This document shows positions 35,669 through 44,410 of a stretch of DNA of 64,000 bases, one piece after another. The notes below the pieces were generated by a model, which did not search any database, was not told the DNA's origin, and saw nothing but the letters and a program-made list of their open reading frames with translations. Both the position numbers and the translations under genes were made by a program. Positions within the stretch are counted from its first letter, which is position 1. Every line of letters starts with the position of its first letter. Source of the DNA: JBBTCX01 sp964494205 (GTDB lineage Bacteria > Planctomycetota > Phycisphaerae > UBA1845). The stretch spans positions 248,001 through 312,000 of the forward strand of contig CAZBRD010000003.1 in assembly GCA_964494205.1 (NCBI GenBank), given 5' to 3'.

Positions 35669-36784
35669 ATGATTATGCGGAATTGGGCCCTGGCTGGAGC
35701 CATCTCGGTTGCAACTCTGTTTCTTGCAATGGGTTGCGTGAAGCGAACGGAACGCATCTCAATCGCCGCCGATGGCCGGGTGACAATGGCCGTCGAAATT
35801 GAGGGCAAACCAAACGAATTGGAAGGCGGCGACGCCATGCCTTCGAAGGAGGCCGGGTGGGACGTCAAGCGCACGACCAAGATTCAAGAGCTTGACGGCA
35901 AGAGTGAGGAAACCGTCGTACTCGAAGCCAAGCGGGAATTTGAACCGGGTGCAACGCTGCCCGAAACGTATGGCACTTCCGAAGATCCCGACGCTGAACT
36001 CTACCTTCACTTTCCGACAAAAGTCTGGTTTGAGAAGCGCGGCAACGACACGTACGTGCATTTCAAGCGCGTCTATGCACCGCGAGCGTGGAACTTCGTT
36101 CAATTCGGCGAAGATCAGGCTTTCGATAACGACATCAAAGAGCTCTCGAAGAAGCCCGTGGAAGAACTGACTCCAGACGATCGATTGAGGATTCTCAAGG
36201 CGTTCGGTAATGCAGAAGCCTCGAAGCAGTTGGAACTCGCGGAAATTGCCTTGAAGAAAGTGTCGCCAGATCACTCACCGGACATCTGGCTGAACGCACG
36301 GTCAGCGTTGTTGACGAGCTTTGAAGAAGTGGACTGGGTTTCACTGGCTGCCATCCATGCTTCAGCCGAGAAAGATCGCGGCGATCAGCTGCTCGAAGAT
36401 TCCATGATGTGGGTACACCCGGAGGACGACACGACCCGTCGTGTGGCTGAAGACAAGAAGAACGAGCGCTTCGAAAAGGAGCACCAGAAGATCGAAGCCG
36501 ACGCACACGAGGCCTTCGTGAATTCGCTTAAGAAATACGCCGGGTTCAAAAAGGCAAAGATCGAAGCCTTCGAAAAGGAATGGACCCGTGCCCGCAAGCA
36601 ATATGACATCACCGGTGCGACGGGTGGCCACGGATTCGCGATCCTCGTGCAGATGCCGGGTGAGATCGTCGCCCACAATGCAACAAGCGTGGATGACGGC
36701 TGGTGCAAATGGGAGTTCACCGGTGAAGCGTTCCGCGATCGTTCAATGGAGTTGCTGGTGACATCGAAGTTGCCGCGGCAGTAG
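35669..36784 (+). CDS. Uncharacterised lipoprotein
   Basis: A 371-residue protein not recognised as a named family. It begins with a lipoprotein signal ('ISVATLFLAMGCVKRTERI') preceded by an AGGAG ribosome-binding site. The exported part is charged, with a long Glu/Lys-rich probable coiled region near residues 240-310 ('KKNERFEKEHQKIEADAHEA'), and ends in a compact beta segment 'GEIVAHNATSVDDGWCKWEF'. That final segment resembles membrane-associated lipoproteins predicted to bind or fold outer-surface components, but no function is claimed. Two hairpins follow before the sigma factor gene. Confidence 0.7.
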   Translation: MIMRNWALAGAISVATLFLAMGCVKRTERISIAADGRVTMAVEIEGKPNELEGGDAMPSKEAGWDVKRTTKIQELDGKSEETVVLEAKREFEPGATLPETYGTSEDPDAELYLHFPTKVWFEKRGNDTYVHFKRVYAPRAWNFVQFGEDQAFDNDIKELSKKPVEELTPDDRLRILKAFGNAEASKQLELAEIALKKVSPDHSPDIWLNARSALLTSFEEVDWVSLAAIHASAEKDRGDQLLEDSMMWVHPEDDTTRRVAEDKKNERFEKEHQKIEADAHEAFVNSLKKYAGFKKAKIEAFEKEWTRARKQYDITGATGGHGFAILVQMPGEIVAHNATSVDDGWCKWEFTGEAFRDRSMELLVTSKLPRQ

Positions 36785-36803
36785 TGGACTCAACGAAGGA
36801 TCT

Positions 36804-36833
36804 GCTGGATCGAGAAGGGATTCTCGATCCAGC
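36804..36833 (+). terminator. Perfect hairpin after the lipoprotein gene
   Basis: A 13-bp perfect stem (GCTGGATCGAGAA with its complement) and a GGGA loop, 20 bases after the lipoprotein stop. There is no T tract, so intrinsic termination is uncertain. Its core CGAGAAGGGATTCTCG recurs in reverse complement at 36889. Confidence 0.5.
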
Positions 36834-36886
36834 TAACTTGTAATCGCGTGGTAAGCGATGAGATGAGAAAACACTGCTGATGCTTT

Positions 36887-36906
36887 GCCGAGAATCCCTT
36901 CTCGGC
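36887..36906. repeat. Palindrome upstream of ECF sigma gene
   Basis: GCCGAGAA-TCCC-TTCTCGGC, an 8-bp perfect stem 20 bases before the sigma factor start. Its 16-base core is the exact reverse complement of the core at 36811-36826. A related palindrome lies inside the AlkD-like gene at 47933. It may be a REP-like repeat or a regulatory hairpin in the sigma leader. Confidence 0.6.
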
Positions 36907-36926
36907 ACAAACCCTTTGAGAAGTTT

Positions 36927-37436
36927 ATGCCACCAAGCGGCACAACATTCGAGCAATACCTTCGCGATGTCTACGCATGGGCGTATCGTCTGCTCGGCCA
37001 CCATCAGGATTCGCTCGATGTCGTACAGGACGTGTTCGTGAAGTGGACGCAGCAATGTGCCAAGCAGCCGCCGGATCAGCCGCGCGGTTGGCTGCGTCGC
37101 GCCACGCTGAATCGCGCGATCGACATGCGCCGCCACGTCCAGGCAGATCGTGAACACACGATGCAAATAGCAGACAGAATTCGAAGTCAGGAAACTGCAA
37201 ACAGCGATGCGGATCAATCGTTGTTACGTCGCGACATGGCCGTCGCCTTGGATACGTTGACCGATATCCAGCGGAGCGTTGTTGTCGCCAAAGTCTACGA
37301 CAACCTGACTTTCGCCGAGATCGCCGACGAGCACGGCTTGGCTGTCTCCACGGTAAAGACCCATTATGTGCGCGCCCTGAGCGCACTACACAACCGGCTC
37401 CATCCTCGATGGGCCGAAAAGGAGAACCAATCATGA
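36927..37436 (+). CDS. ECF sigma-70 factor
   Basis: A 169-residue extracytoplasmic-function sigma factor. Region 2 is 'YAWAYRLLGHHQDSLDVVQDVFVKW' in outline (key part 'DVVQDVFVKW'). Region 4 is 'LTFAEIADEHGLAVSTVKTH' followed by 'YVRALSALHNRL', a helix-turn-helix for the -35 element. ATG 36927 is chosen because sigma-2 homology starts right after it ('TTFEQYLRDVY'); the upstream open frame crosses the palindrome. The stop overlaps the anti-sigma start in ATGA, so the pair is coupled. The target regulon cannot be predicted. Confidence 0.9.
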   Translation: MPPSGTTFEQYLRDVYAWAYRLLGHHQDSLDVVQDVFVKWTQQCAKQPPDQPRGWLRRATLNRAIDMRRHVQADREHTMQIADRIRSQETANSDADQSLLRRDMAVALDTLTDIQRSVVVAKVYDNLTFAEIADEHGLAVSTVKTHYVRALSALHNRLHPRWAEKENQS

Positions 37437-37939
37437 ACTGCAACGAATGTCAGCAACTGATCGCGGATGCGGTGGGGGGGGAAATTTCTCCCACCGATTC
37501 GGCGTCGCTTAATAAGCACCTCGCTGGCTGTGCGACTTGTCGTGCTGAATTTGACAACGCTCGTAGTGTCTTGCGAACCATGCAATCGCTTTCCGCACCG
37601 CCGAACATCGCGGTGTTTCGCTCGGGCCAACAGTTGATCATTCAGCCGACGGGAACTTCAAATGCTCGCAATTTGCGATGGGCAAACACGTTGCTGCGCT
37701 ATGTCGCGTGCATCCTTGTCGCTTTTGTCGCGGGGTACTTTGTGGCTGCGAGACAGACGCCGAATGCATCTCATACGATTATCGTTGAGAAGCCCGTGAA
37801 ACCCGTTCCAAACCATCGCGAGAAGGGCACCAGCCTGGAATCCGCCATCGTTTCGGTGCACAAGCGACACCCCAACGAATCGCCGCTCACGAAGTGCCTG
37901 TTGGCCATGGCCGGTCCTGGCAATCGGAAAATACCATGA
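37433..37939 (+). CDS. Anti-sigma factor with ZAS zinc finger
   Basis: A 168-residue membrane protein. The N-terminus 'MNCNECQQLIADAVGGEIS' with 'LNKHLAGCATCRAEF' is the HxxxCxxC zinc-associated anti-sigma motif. A single transmembrane helix ('YVACILVAFVAGYFVAA') lies near residue 90, and a short exported tail follows. It would hold the upstream ECF sigma factor at the membrane until a surface signal releases it. It starts at ATG 37433 inside the sigma stop region; upstream codons in the frame are shadows of the sigma gene. It is convergent with tsaB, with 21 bases between stops. Confidence 0.88.
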   Translation: MNCNECQQLIADAVGGEISPTDSASLNKHLAGCATCRAEFDNARSVLRTMQSLSAPPNIAVFRSGQQLIIQPTGTSNARNLRWANTLLRYVACILVAFVAGYFVAARQTPNASHTIIVEKPVKPVPNHREKGTSLESAIVSVHKRHPNESPLTKCLLAMAGPGNRKIP

Positions 37940-37960
37940 CGTGTGAAGTCTAATTGTTTG

Positions 37961-38662
37961 TCAGCAGGCGGCCTGTCGCTGTGCCCATTTCTCTTCGGGC
38001 TCTGGCAAACGAACATACGTCGGCGTGATTTGGCGACAATCAATGAATCGGCCCTCGGCAGCCATCCGCGCCCCGATCATGAAAACATGCTCTGCCCTTG
38101 CAGAGTGCATCTCATCTGGCAATATCCTGCCGCCCGCCGATTCAATCGCAGCCTTGTGAATGCGAACTCCTTCGCCGAGCACCGCCACATCGAGCGCACG
38201 ATCTTTCAGGTATTGCGCCGGACTAACCTCAATCGCCTCCGTCTGCGTAACGTATCGTTCACCCTTCAACGCAAACGCAGCCGCATAAACATTCTTTCGA
38301 CGAGCATCGAGCATCACCGCGACATTTGCGGGCGGATTTGGTAAGTCCAGGGCGTTCTGCGCAATGGCTTCGAGTGTCGGCACGCCGACAATTCGTGCAC
38401 CGTTGGACCATCCGATCATCCGCGCCACGGTCACTCCCAGCCGCAAGCCCGTGAAACTGCCTGGCCCTTGTGAAACGAAAACCAGCGATATGTCCTTCGG
38501 CGAGACTCCTTGGACCTGGCAGGCTGCTGCAATGGACGGCATCAAATCAGCCGCATGTCGACCTACGCTCTCAAACGAGCGGACCTCGCGAATGGCTTCT
38601 CCAAAGCCAAGCGCGATTCCGCCGCGAGCACCGGACGTTTCAATGGCTAAAGACCAACTCAT
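37961..38662 (-). CDS. tsaB: tRNA t6A modification protein TsaB
   Basis: A 233-residue ASKHA-fold protein, the partner of TsaD in making N6-threonylcarbamoyladenosine at tRNA position 37. 'SLAIETSGARGGIAL', 'ESVGRHAADLMPSI', 'FVSQGPGSFTGLRLGV' and 'VGVPTLEAIAQNA' are the characteristic segments. Length is normal. ATG 38662 is well placed for the conserved start. It is monocistronic here and divergent from the methyltransferase; tsaD, tsaE and rimI are not in the window. Confidence 0.93.
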   Translation of the reverse strand: MSWSLAIETSGARGGIALGFGEAIREVRSFESVGRHAADLMPSIAAACQVQGVSPKDISLVFVSQGPGSFTGLRLGVTVARMIGWSNGARIVGVPTLEAIAQNALDLPNPPANVAVMLDARRKNVYAAAFALKGERYVTQTEAIEVSPAQYLKDRALDVAVLGEGVRIHKAAIESAGGRILPDEMHSARAEHVFMIGARMAAEGRFIDCRQITPTYVRLPEPEEKWAQRQAAC

Positions 38663-38849
38663 GATGATTTACCAGTTCAACTTGTCTTCGGGAACGTCCG
38701 AGCGTTGCAATCATGCAGCCGTTGCATGACATGCTTCGCGTAGCAAATAACAGCAATTCGATCATACGACTAAACATTCGCACTTGCCAACGAATCGCTC
38801 ACCATGGTCTCGACTCGCCAGCGACTCCTCGACAAACTATCCTGCACGC

Positions 38850-39512
38850 ATGGCCCAACAGCACGAAAAGAAAGAGCGCGCGCAGCAGCAATTTGACCGC
38901 TGGGCCCGTTCGTACGATCGCTCGATCCTGAATCACTTGCTGTTCAGGCCGTCCTACATGCTCATGCTGGAGGAGATCGCCCATTGGCGCACGACCAACC
39001 ACGAGCCGTTTACTGTTCTCGACATCGGTTGCGGCACGGGTTCCTTCGCCGAATTGTTGCGCGGCACGTCCTGGCCGGTGAAAGTTATTGGCGTGGATTT
39101 GTCATTCGAAATGTGCGTCGCTGCTGATCGGAAGAGCAGTGGGGCGTCGTCGCAATGCAGCACGTCGTTCATCAACGCAGACTCAGAGCACCTACCTATC
39201 CCATCTGGCAGTGTCGATATTGTGGCGTGTGCGAACTCGTTCCATCACTATCCTCACCAGCAAACGGTCGTGAACGAATTTCGCCGCGTGCTGCGTCGCC
39301 ACGGTCGATTGATCCTCGTCGACGGATTTCGCGACAATGCAATTGGCTGGGTCATTTTTGACGTGTTCGTGAATCACTTCGAATCGGGCGTTCACCACGC
39401 CCCGTGGACAACCATGCGCGAATACTTCGCGGCGTCCGGGCTCCGAAACGTGCGCCAGCGAAAATCCGGCATCCTTCCGCCAATCCTCGTCACCGTCGGC
39501 GATCTTATGTGA
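38850..39512 (+). CDS. Class I SAM-dependent methyltransferase
   Basis: A 220-residue UbiE-like methyltransferase. Motif I is 'VLDIGCGTGSFAELL', the acidic strand is 'VIGVDLSFEMC', motif II lies around 'SVDIVACANSFHHYP', and 'EFRRVLRRHGRLILVDGFRD' is the conserved post-motif block. 'FDRWARSYDRSIL' near the start is typical of the ubiquinone/menaquinone-methyltransferase-like group. ATG 38850 is chosen over an upstream ATG at 38784 because homology begins at 'QQFDRWA'. The substrate is not identifiable, and no quinone or lipid biosynthesis genes are nearby. Confidence 0.85.
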   Translation: MAQQHEKKERAQQQFDRWARSYDRSILNHLLFRPSYMLMLEEIAHWRTTNHEPFTVLDIGCGTGSFAELLRGTSWPVKVIGVDLSFEMCVAADRKSSGASSQCSTSFINADSEHLPIPSGSVDIVACANSFHHYPHQQTVVNEFRRVLRRHGRLILVDGFRDNAIGWVIFDVFVNHFESGVHHAPWTTMREYFAASGLRNVRQRKSGILPPILVTVGDLM

Positions 39513-39556
39513 CCTTCTCCTGAAACGGACGTTCAATCTTTGCGCGACCGGCGTTT

Positions 39557-39580
39557 GAAAAAAGCCCTGTGGCCTTTTTC
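39557..39580 (+). terminator. Probable terminator after methyltransferase gene
   Basis: GAAAAAAGCC-CTGT-GGCCTTTTTC forms a stem with one mismatch and ends in a run of five T residues. It lies 45 bases after the methyltransferase stop. Confidence 0.6.
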
Positions 39581-39691
39581 CAGACCCAAGCCCTTCAAGC
39601 CAACCTTGACGAACTCCTCGAATCGTACACTTCACTGACAATCATGCGTATGGTTGCCGAGGGAGGAATCACTTGGAAGGGACGGAAGCAC

Positions 39692-40495
39692 ATGTCCTAC
39701 ATCGACCTGCAAACGGCGTTATCAAACTGGCACTATGATCCCGAGCGAATCTCCGTCCGTAAGATCCGCGGCGGCGATGCAGCCGCCAAAATCCAGATGC
39801 GCGTGGAGCTCGGCATCCTCCAAATGGAAATGAACGGTCGGCCGGACGGCCTGCGTCCGCTGGGGTTCGATTCGTACCTCGCGTGCCAGCACCGCCGACT
39901 CGCTCAGTTTGAAGAACGTAACGGCACGACACTCGGTTTCGCCCTGACGCCGCAGCATTGTGCGGAACTTCGCACCGAAACTTCGCTCTTTTATCGTCGG
40001 TTCGTCGCACTTTTTGTTCTGGAAGAGTTCGACGCCGTCGTTCGCGACACCAGCCACAATCTGGCGATTTTCGATATTTGTCGCGACTACGCGATGGAGC
40101 CGGGCGATCGTGCGGCCCTGGAGACATTCAGGCCGTACGTCATGATGATGGACGCACGGGCTCGTGCCCATCAGGCGCTCTTCGACAACGAACCGGACAG
40201 CGCACTCGCGCACGTGAATCGCGGCATCATGCACGTTCGCGCGTTCTTCGAGGAACGCGGCGAAATCGCCGCCATGGAACATTCAGAGGATTTGCGAATC
40301 CTTCAGACTTTGGCGTCCGAAGTTCGCGCGAAGTTGCCGGCCAACTCGCTCACCTTCGCCCATCAGGAACTTAAGACCGCCATCGCCGAAGAGCGCTTCG
40401 AGGAGGCTGCGCGCCTTCGAGATACGATCAGGAACATTCAAACGCAAACAGTCGTCGCTGGACTTGAATCTGAAGATTCGTCTGAGCTTTCGTAA
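39692..40495 (+). CDS. UvrB/UvrC (UVR) motif protein
   Basis: A 267-residue soluble protein with a C-terminal UVR motif ('LKTAIAEERFEEAARLRDTI'), the helical hairpin used by UvrB and UvrC to contact each other and also found in ClpC adaptors. The N-terminal ~200 residues are helical and match no domain I can name. ATG 39692 follows GGACGGAAG; an upstream open frame to 39569 would run through the terminator. The UVR hairpin suggests a protein-protein adaptor role. There is no nuclease or helicase motif. Confidence 0.72.
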   Translation: MSYIDLQTALSNWHYDPERISVRKIRGGDAAAKIQMRVELGILQMEMNGRPDGLRPLGFDSYLACQHRRLAQFEERNGTTLGFALTPQHCAELRTETSLFYRRFVALFVLEEFDAVVRDTSHNLAIFDICRDYAMEPGDRAALETFRPYVMMMDARARAHQALFDNEPDSALAHVNRGIMHVRAFFEERGEIAAMEHSEDLRILQTLASEVRAKLPANSLTFAHQELKTAIAEERFEEAARLRDTIRNIQTQTVVAGLESEDSSELS

Positions 40496-40848
40496 CTCAC
40501 AAGAGAAAAGTCAACAGTAGCAATTGCACAGGACTGTCGCGCGAAAAACGCGAGGCAGTCCTGTTATTTTTTAGCGCACCGTTATCAGTTCTGGGCTTAC
40601 ATCACTTCCCGTGCTTGGTTGGTGGATCGGAGTGCATGGTCTTCGGCCAATTATCTGAGATTTCAATTTTCAGTTCGGCCAACTGAACGAGCACGTCATC
40701 AACTTGCCGCACAATCAACACTCGTAACCCTTTGACACTCCAATCGACCGGTCTATACTGCGCCGCGAAGGCTAACAGTGGGCATGGACCAACGGCGCGA
40801 CGGTCGATGCTCGCATTCGGGCCTGTGACCGAAGTGAGTATTGAATCG
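40496..40848. other. Intergenic region between UVR-motif and LptD-like genes
   Basis: Apart from the terminator at 40529-40573, this 353-base gap shows no gene I can support. The promoter of the LptD-like gene should lie in its second half, but no clear -35/-10 pair was found. A short open frame overlaps the end of this gap in the LptD-like frame and is treated as untranslated leader. Confidence 0.45.
40529..40573 (+). terminator. Rho-independent terminator
   Basis: A long hairpin: AGGACTG...CAGTCCT outer stem and a CGCG-rich inner stem around an A-rich loop, followed by TTATTTTTTA. It lies 34 bases after the UVR-motif gene stop. Confidence 0.85.
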
Positions 40849-43839
40849 ATGCGCAGTTTCACTCGCATACGCCGCGTACTTGCCGGACAACATCAGCTCG
40901 CGCCTCGTTTTTCGGTGCGATTTCTTTTCTGCTTTTCCATCACACTTGCGGTTAATTCCCACCTTGCTGCCCAATTAGTTCCACTGGCTGATCGCGTCGA
41001 TCCTGCCCTGCTTCCCAGCGGCATCATGGAGCAGTCGGTCAGCATCAGCGGCAAACTGGCGTACATGTTTAAGGAAGCCGACGGTACAAACGCAACGCAT
41101 ATTGTCGGTGACTTTGCGCTGAAAGTGGGGGATGAACCGGGCCGTGAAATGAAGGCGCGGGAGGCGGTCATCTGGACGTCGCAACGAGATTTTCAGGGCC
41201 GACCCTATCGCCAATTGCAACTGTTCCTGTGGCGTGATGCGGAAATCAAGGAGTCGGGCGGTACCGTCACGTTCGGCCCGGCCCTCTTCGCGTCGCTCAA
41301 CACATTTAGCGATGTGATCACCCATGTCGACGATTATGCGATGCAATCGTCGACGGAGAGTGAAGCCTATCGCGAAGGTCAGGCGCTTCGTGCAGCCATG
41401 GAAAAGGCTTCGATTTCGCCGGTTGATCCGAATGCGGCCCTCTTGGTCTATGACGCTTCAGGTCAGCCGAGCGGAGTGAAGAAGCGCGAACCGAAACCGG
41501 CCTTCTATTTTCAATCTGACAACACGGTGACCTATGGCGACGTGAGCGGCCGCCGAGTGGCTACGGTCTTAGGTGGCGCGTATCTCTCACGCGGTGTGTC
41601 GGGTGCGAGCGATTTCGTCGAGATTCAGGCGGACAACATCGTTCTCTTTCTTTCGGAGTCTGGCGATCCAATCATCAAAGGCGACCCTCGCGAGCAAGGA
41701 CTGGGGGGAATTCCTGCCGAGAAGGGCAAAGAGGCTGCGAGCGCCCCGAAGAAGAAGCCCGCCGAGCAGCAGGTATCGAGCGGTTTCGGGGAACTAGGTG
41801 TCGAAGCGATTTACCTCGAAGGCGATGTTCGAATGCGACAGGGCCCCAGCGGGATTCGTGCGAGCCGCCTTTTCTATGATCCGGTGAACGATCGCGCACT
41901 CATTCTTGATGCCGTGGTTCGAACAACGGTGACGGAGCGCGGTGTTCCGGTATATCTCCGGGCTGATGAAATCCGCCAATTGTCAGCCACGCATTTCTCG
42001 GCTGACAAAGCCAAGCTTACCACCAGTGAGTTCCACACGCCGCACTATCATGTCGGCGCGGAACATATTGAGTTGAGTGAACTCGTTCCATCCGAACGCG
42101 GCGGTCCTCAAGGCGGAGTTCAGTCCGGTCGCTTCTATGCACGCGATGCCACGCTGAACATCGGCGGTCTACCCGTTGGGTATTGGCCGTCAGTACGCGG
42201 CACGTTGCAAACCAGCGAGACAGCCATCCGCAGCATTCGCACCGGCTACAGCGGAGACTTCGGCGCGGAGTTCGAGACCGATTGGAACTTCTTCAACCTC
42301 ATGAATCTCGAAACGCCAGAGGGTTTCGACTCGACGCTGAGCCTTGATTACTTCTCCGATCGCGGACCAGCCATCGGCATCGACGCGGACTACGAACGCG
42401 ATCGGTACTTCGGATTGTTGCGTACCTATATGATCGCTGACGATGGGACCGATTCGCTGGGTGATGAGCGCGAAACGCCCTCGGTGCATGATCTGCGAGG
42501 CCGAGCCCTTATTCGGCATCGTCAGTACCTCGAGGACGATTGGCAGGTCTCGCTGGAAATGTCGTACATTTCAGACCGGTCGTTTCTCGAAGAGTTCTTC
42601 GAATCTGAATTCGACAACGACAAAGAACAGGAAACGCTTATTTATCTGAAGAAGCAGCGGGACAACTGGGCGTTCACCACGCAACTGCAATACCGTCCCC
42701 TTGATTTCACTACACAGACCGAACGATTTCCTGATCTGGGCTATTTCCGCAACGGCGAACCGATCGGTGGCTTTGCGACCTGGTATGGTGAATACCGCGC
42801 GGGCTTCGTGAGGTATCGCCCAGCCGATCCAACCTTCCGCGAGCTGTTGCGTGACGGTGGCAAGGACGGCTCAGGGACGACTGCCCGCCTCGCTACGCGG
42901 AACGAATTTACAGCGCCGTTCGATCTCGGTAATGCGAAATTGGTTCCATTCGTAGCCAGTCGCAGCGGCATATGGGACGATTCGCCGGAAGATGGCGGCA
43001 TCGGGCGCTTCTTCGGAGAGTACGGTATCCGCGGTAGTTCGTATCTTTGGCGCGTGTATCCCGACGTTCGTTCGCAATTGTTTGATGTCGACGGCGTGCG
43101 ACACGTCATCAAGCCGGATATCACCGCGTGGGGCAGTCACACCAACGTCGATTCGCACGAGCTCTATCCGTTCGACGAAACTGTTGAGCAAATCGATGAA
43201 ATCGACGGCGTGACCGTCGGCGTACGCCAGCGATGGCAGACTAAGCGCGGCGAAGGCATGAATCGTCGCTCGGTTGATTTGTTCACGTTGGATGTGGAAG
43301 CGGGTGCCTTTAACGACGCGACGGGCGAGCAGACGACCAACGGCTTCACGTCGTTCAGTCGACCGGAAAACAGCATCGCGCGCAACTTCATCAGTGGTGC
43401 GACGATCTGGCGTGTGAACGACCGGACGGCCCTGCTTTCGGAAACCAATTTCGATCTCAACGACGGCGACATCGACATTTTCAATATTGCGTTGGCTGTC
43501 GAGCGTACTCCCCGCTTCGGTTATCTCGTTGGCTATCGCTACATCGGTGATACCGAGTCTAACTTGCTGGGTCTGGAAACGAACTATCGATTGACCGAGA
43601 AGCACACGCTGGCGCTTCGCGAGCAATTTGATATCGATCGAGGAAAGACCCTTGAGTTCACGATCGCCTTGATCCGACGCTTCCCGCGCTGGTACAGCGC
43701 GCTGTCGTTTGATCTGGACAACGCCGAGGACGATTTCGGCGTATCACTCAGTGTCTGGCCGGAAGGTCTCCCGCAGGCCGCACTCGGCTCCAAACGATTC
43801 ACCGGTCTCGCACAATCCACGCGAGTCGGAAACAACTAG
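40849..43839 (+). CDS. LptD/OstA-like outer-membrane assembly protein
   Basis: A 996-residue secreted protein. ATG 40849 is chosen because a Sec signal follows ('FLFCFSITLAVNSHLAAQ'); the frame is open to 40732 without a signal there. Around residues 314-410 is an OstA/LptA-like beta-jellyroll ('IYLEGDVRMRQGPSGIRASR', 'TVTERGVPVYLRADEIR'). The C-terminal ~500 residues alternate polar and hydrophobic strands ('RYFGLLRTYMI', 'DWQVSLEMSYISD', 'HTLALREQFDID') as in an outer-membrane beta-barrel. LptD places LPS in the outer leaflet; an equivalent here implies a diderm envelope. The paired cysteines of enterobacterial LptD are not evident. Confidence 0.75.
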   Translation: MRSFTRIRRVLAGQHQLAPRFSVRFLFCFSITLAVNSHLAAQLVPLADRVDPALLPSGIMEQSVSISGKLAYMFKEADGTNATHIVGDFALKVGDEPGREMKAREAVIWTSQRDFQGRPYRQLQLFLWRDAEIKESGGTVTFGPALFASLNTFSDVITHVDDYAMQSSTESEAYREGQALRAAMEKASISPVDPNAALLVYDASGQPSGVKKREPKPAFYFQSDNTVTYGDVSGRRVATVLGGAYLSRGVSGASDFVEIQADNIVLFLSESGDPIIKGDPREQGLGGIPAEKGKEAASAPKKKPAEQQVSSGFGELGVEAIYLEGDVRMRQGPSGIRASRLFYDPVNDRALILDAVVRTTVTERGVPVYLRADEIRQLSATHFSADKAKLTTSEFHTPHYHVGAEHIELSELVPSERGGPQGGVQSGRFYARDATLNIGGLPVGYWPSVRGTLQTSETAIRSIRTGYSGDFGAEFETDWNFFNLMNLETPEGFDSTLSLDYFSDRGPAIGIDADYERDRYFGLLRTYMIADDGTDSLGDERETPSVHDLRGRALIRHRQYLEDDWQVSLEMSYISDRSFLEEFFESEFDNDKEQETLIYLKKQRDNWAFTTQLQYRPLDFTTQTERFPDLGYFRNGEPIGGFATWYGEYRAGFVRYRPADPTFRELLRDGGKDGSGTTARLATRNEFTAPFDLGNAKLVPFVASRSGIWDDSPEDGGIGRFFGEYGIRGSSYLWRVYPDVRSQLFDVDGVRHVIKPDITAWGSHTNVDSHELYPFDETVEQIDEIDGVTVGVRQRWQTKRGEGMNRRSVDLFTLDVEAGAFNDATGEQTTNGFTSFSRPENSIARNFISGATIWRVNDRTALLSETNFDLNDGDIDIFNIALAVERTPRFGYLVGYRYIGDTESNLLGLETNYRLTEKHTLALREQFDIDRGKTLEFTIALIRRFPRWYSALSFDLDNAEDDFGVSLSVWPEGLPQAALGSKRFTGLAQSTRVGNN

Positions 43840-43870
43840 CAAGTTATTCAATTTGATTTCCCCGAGACCG

Positions 43871-43903
43871 GGTGGCACGGTCAAGCCGCAGCTTGGCCGT
43901 GGC
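43871..43903 (+). repeat. REP-like palindrome, family A, copy 1
   Basis: The element contains an 11-bp stem, CACGGTCAAGC paired with GCTTGGCCGTG (one G-T pair), and a CGCA loop at 43876-43901. It is flanked by GGGTGG. A second copy in opposite orientation lies at 60371-60405. It sits 31 bases after the LptD-like stop, where it could act as an mRNA 3'-end hairpin. Confidence 0.75.
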
Positions 43904-43987
43904 AAGCGCGTTGTTCGAGCGGCGCGCTGCTCTTGCCAATTCATCCCGCTGAGATTCGTACAGTCATCACTCGCCCAATAAACAAAA

Positions 43988-44044
43988 ATATTAAACCAAT
44001 TGGTTGACAATTATTCTTATGTCGATATATTAAACCATATGGTT
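43988..44044 (+). promoter_or_regulatory. Promoter with two palindromic operators for ArsR/SRPBCC operon
   Basis: Two copies of ATATTAAACCAWWTGGTT lie exactly 39 bases apart (43988-44005 and 44027-44044). Each contains a perfect 12-bp palindrome, AACCAATTGGTT and AACCATATGGTT. A near-consensus promoter is interleaved: TTGACA at 44004-44009, a 16-base spacer, and TATATT at 44026-44031. A dimeric ArsR repressor bound at both palindromes would cover the -35 and the start site. This is the expected layout for autorepression (inference). Confidence 0.75.
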
Positions 44045-44401
44045 CTAGATCGATCACCGAGCCTCGACAAAGTCTTCCACGCGTTGGCCCACCCTGCGAG
44101 GCGGGCCATCTTGCGACAACTCACTCGTAATGAGCGGAACCTGAGTGAGCTCTCCGCACCGCTGAAAATGTCTTTCCCCGCGGCCTCTAAGCACGTACGC
44201 GTTCTTGAGCGGGCGAAGCTCGTTCGTCGGCGAGTCGTGGGGCGGACACATCTCTGCCGCATCGAAGGCAAGCCCCTGTCGGATGCCAACGACTGGTTGC
44301 AAGGATATCGCGAAGTTTGGGAAGCAAACTTCCAGCGGCTTGATGCGCTCCTGGAAGAAATGAAAGACGAAAAGAAGAACAGTGATTCTAATAAGAAATA
44401 A
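44039..44401 (+). CDS. ArsR-family winged-helix regulator
   Basis: A 120-residue repressor. 'VFHALAHPARRAILRQL', 'NLSELSAPLKMSFPAASKHV' and 'VLERAKLVRRRVVGRTHLCR' form the ArsR helix-turn-helix and wing. Cys metal-binding motifs such as ELCVCDL are absent, as in the SRPBCC-associated subgroup. The first ATG at 44039 lies within the second operator and almost at the predicted transcription start, so the mRNA may be leaderless. TTG at 44000 is a less likely start because it overlaps the -35. The SRPBCC gene follows nine bases downstream. Confidence 0.88.
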   Translation: MVLDRSPSLDKVFHALAHPARRAILRQLTRNERNLSELSAPLKMSFPAASKHVRVLERAKLVRRRVVGRTHLCRIEGKPLSDANDWLQGYREVWEANFQRLDALLEEMKDEKKNSDSNKK

Positions 44402-44410
44402 TGGAGAAGG

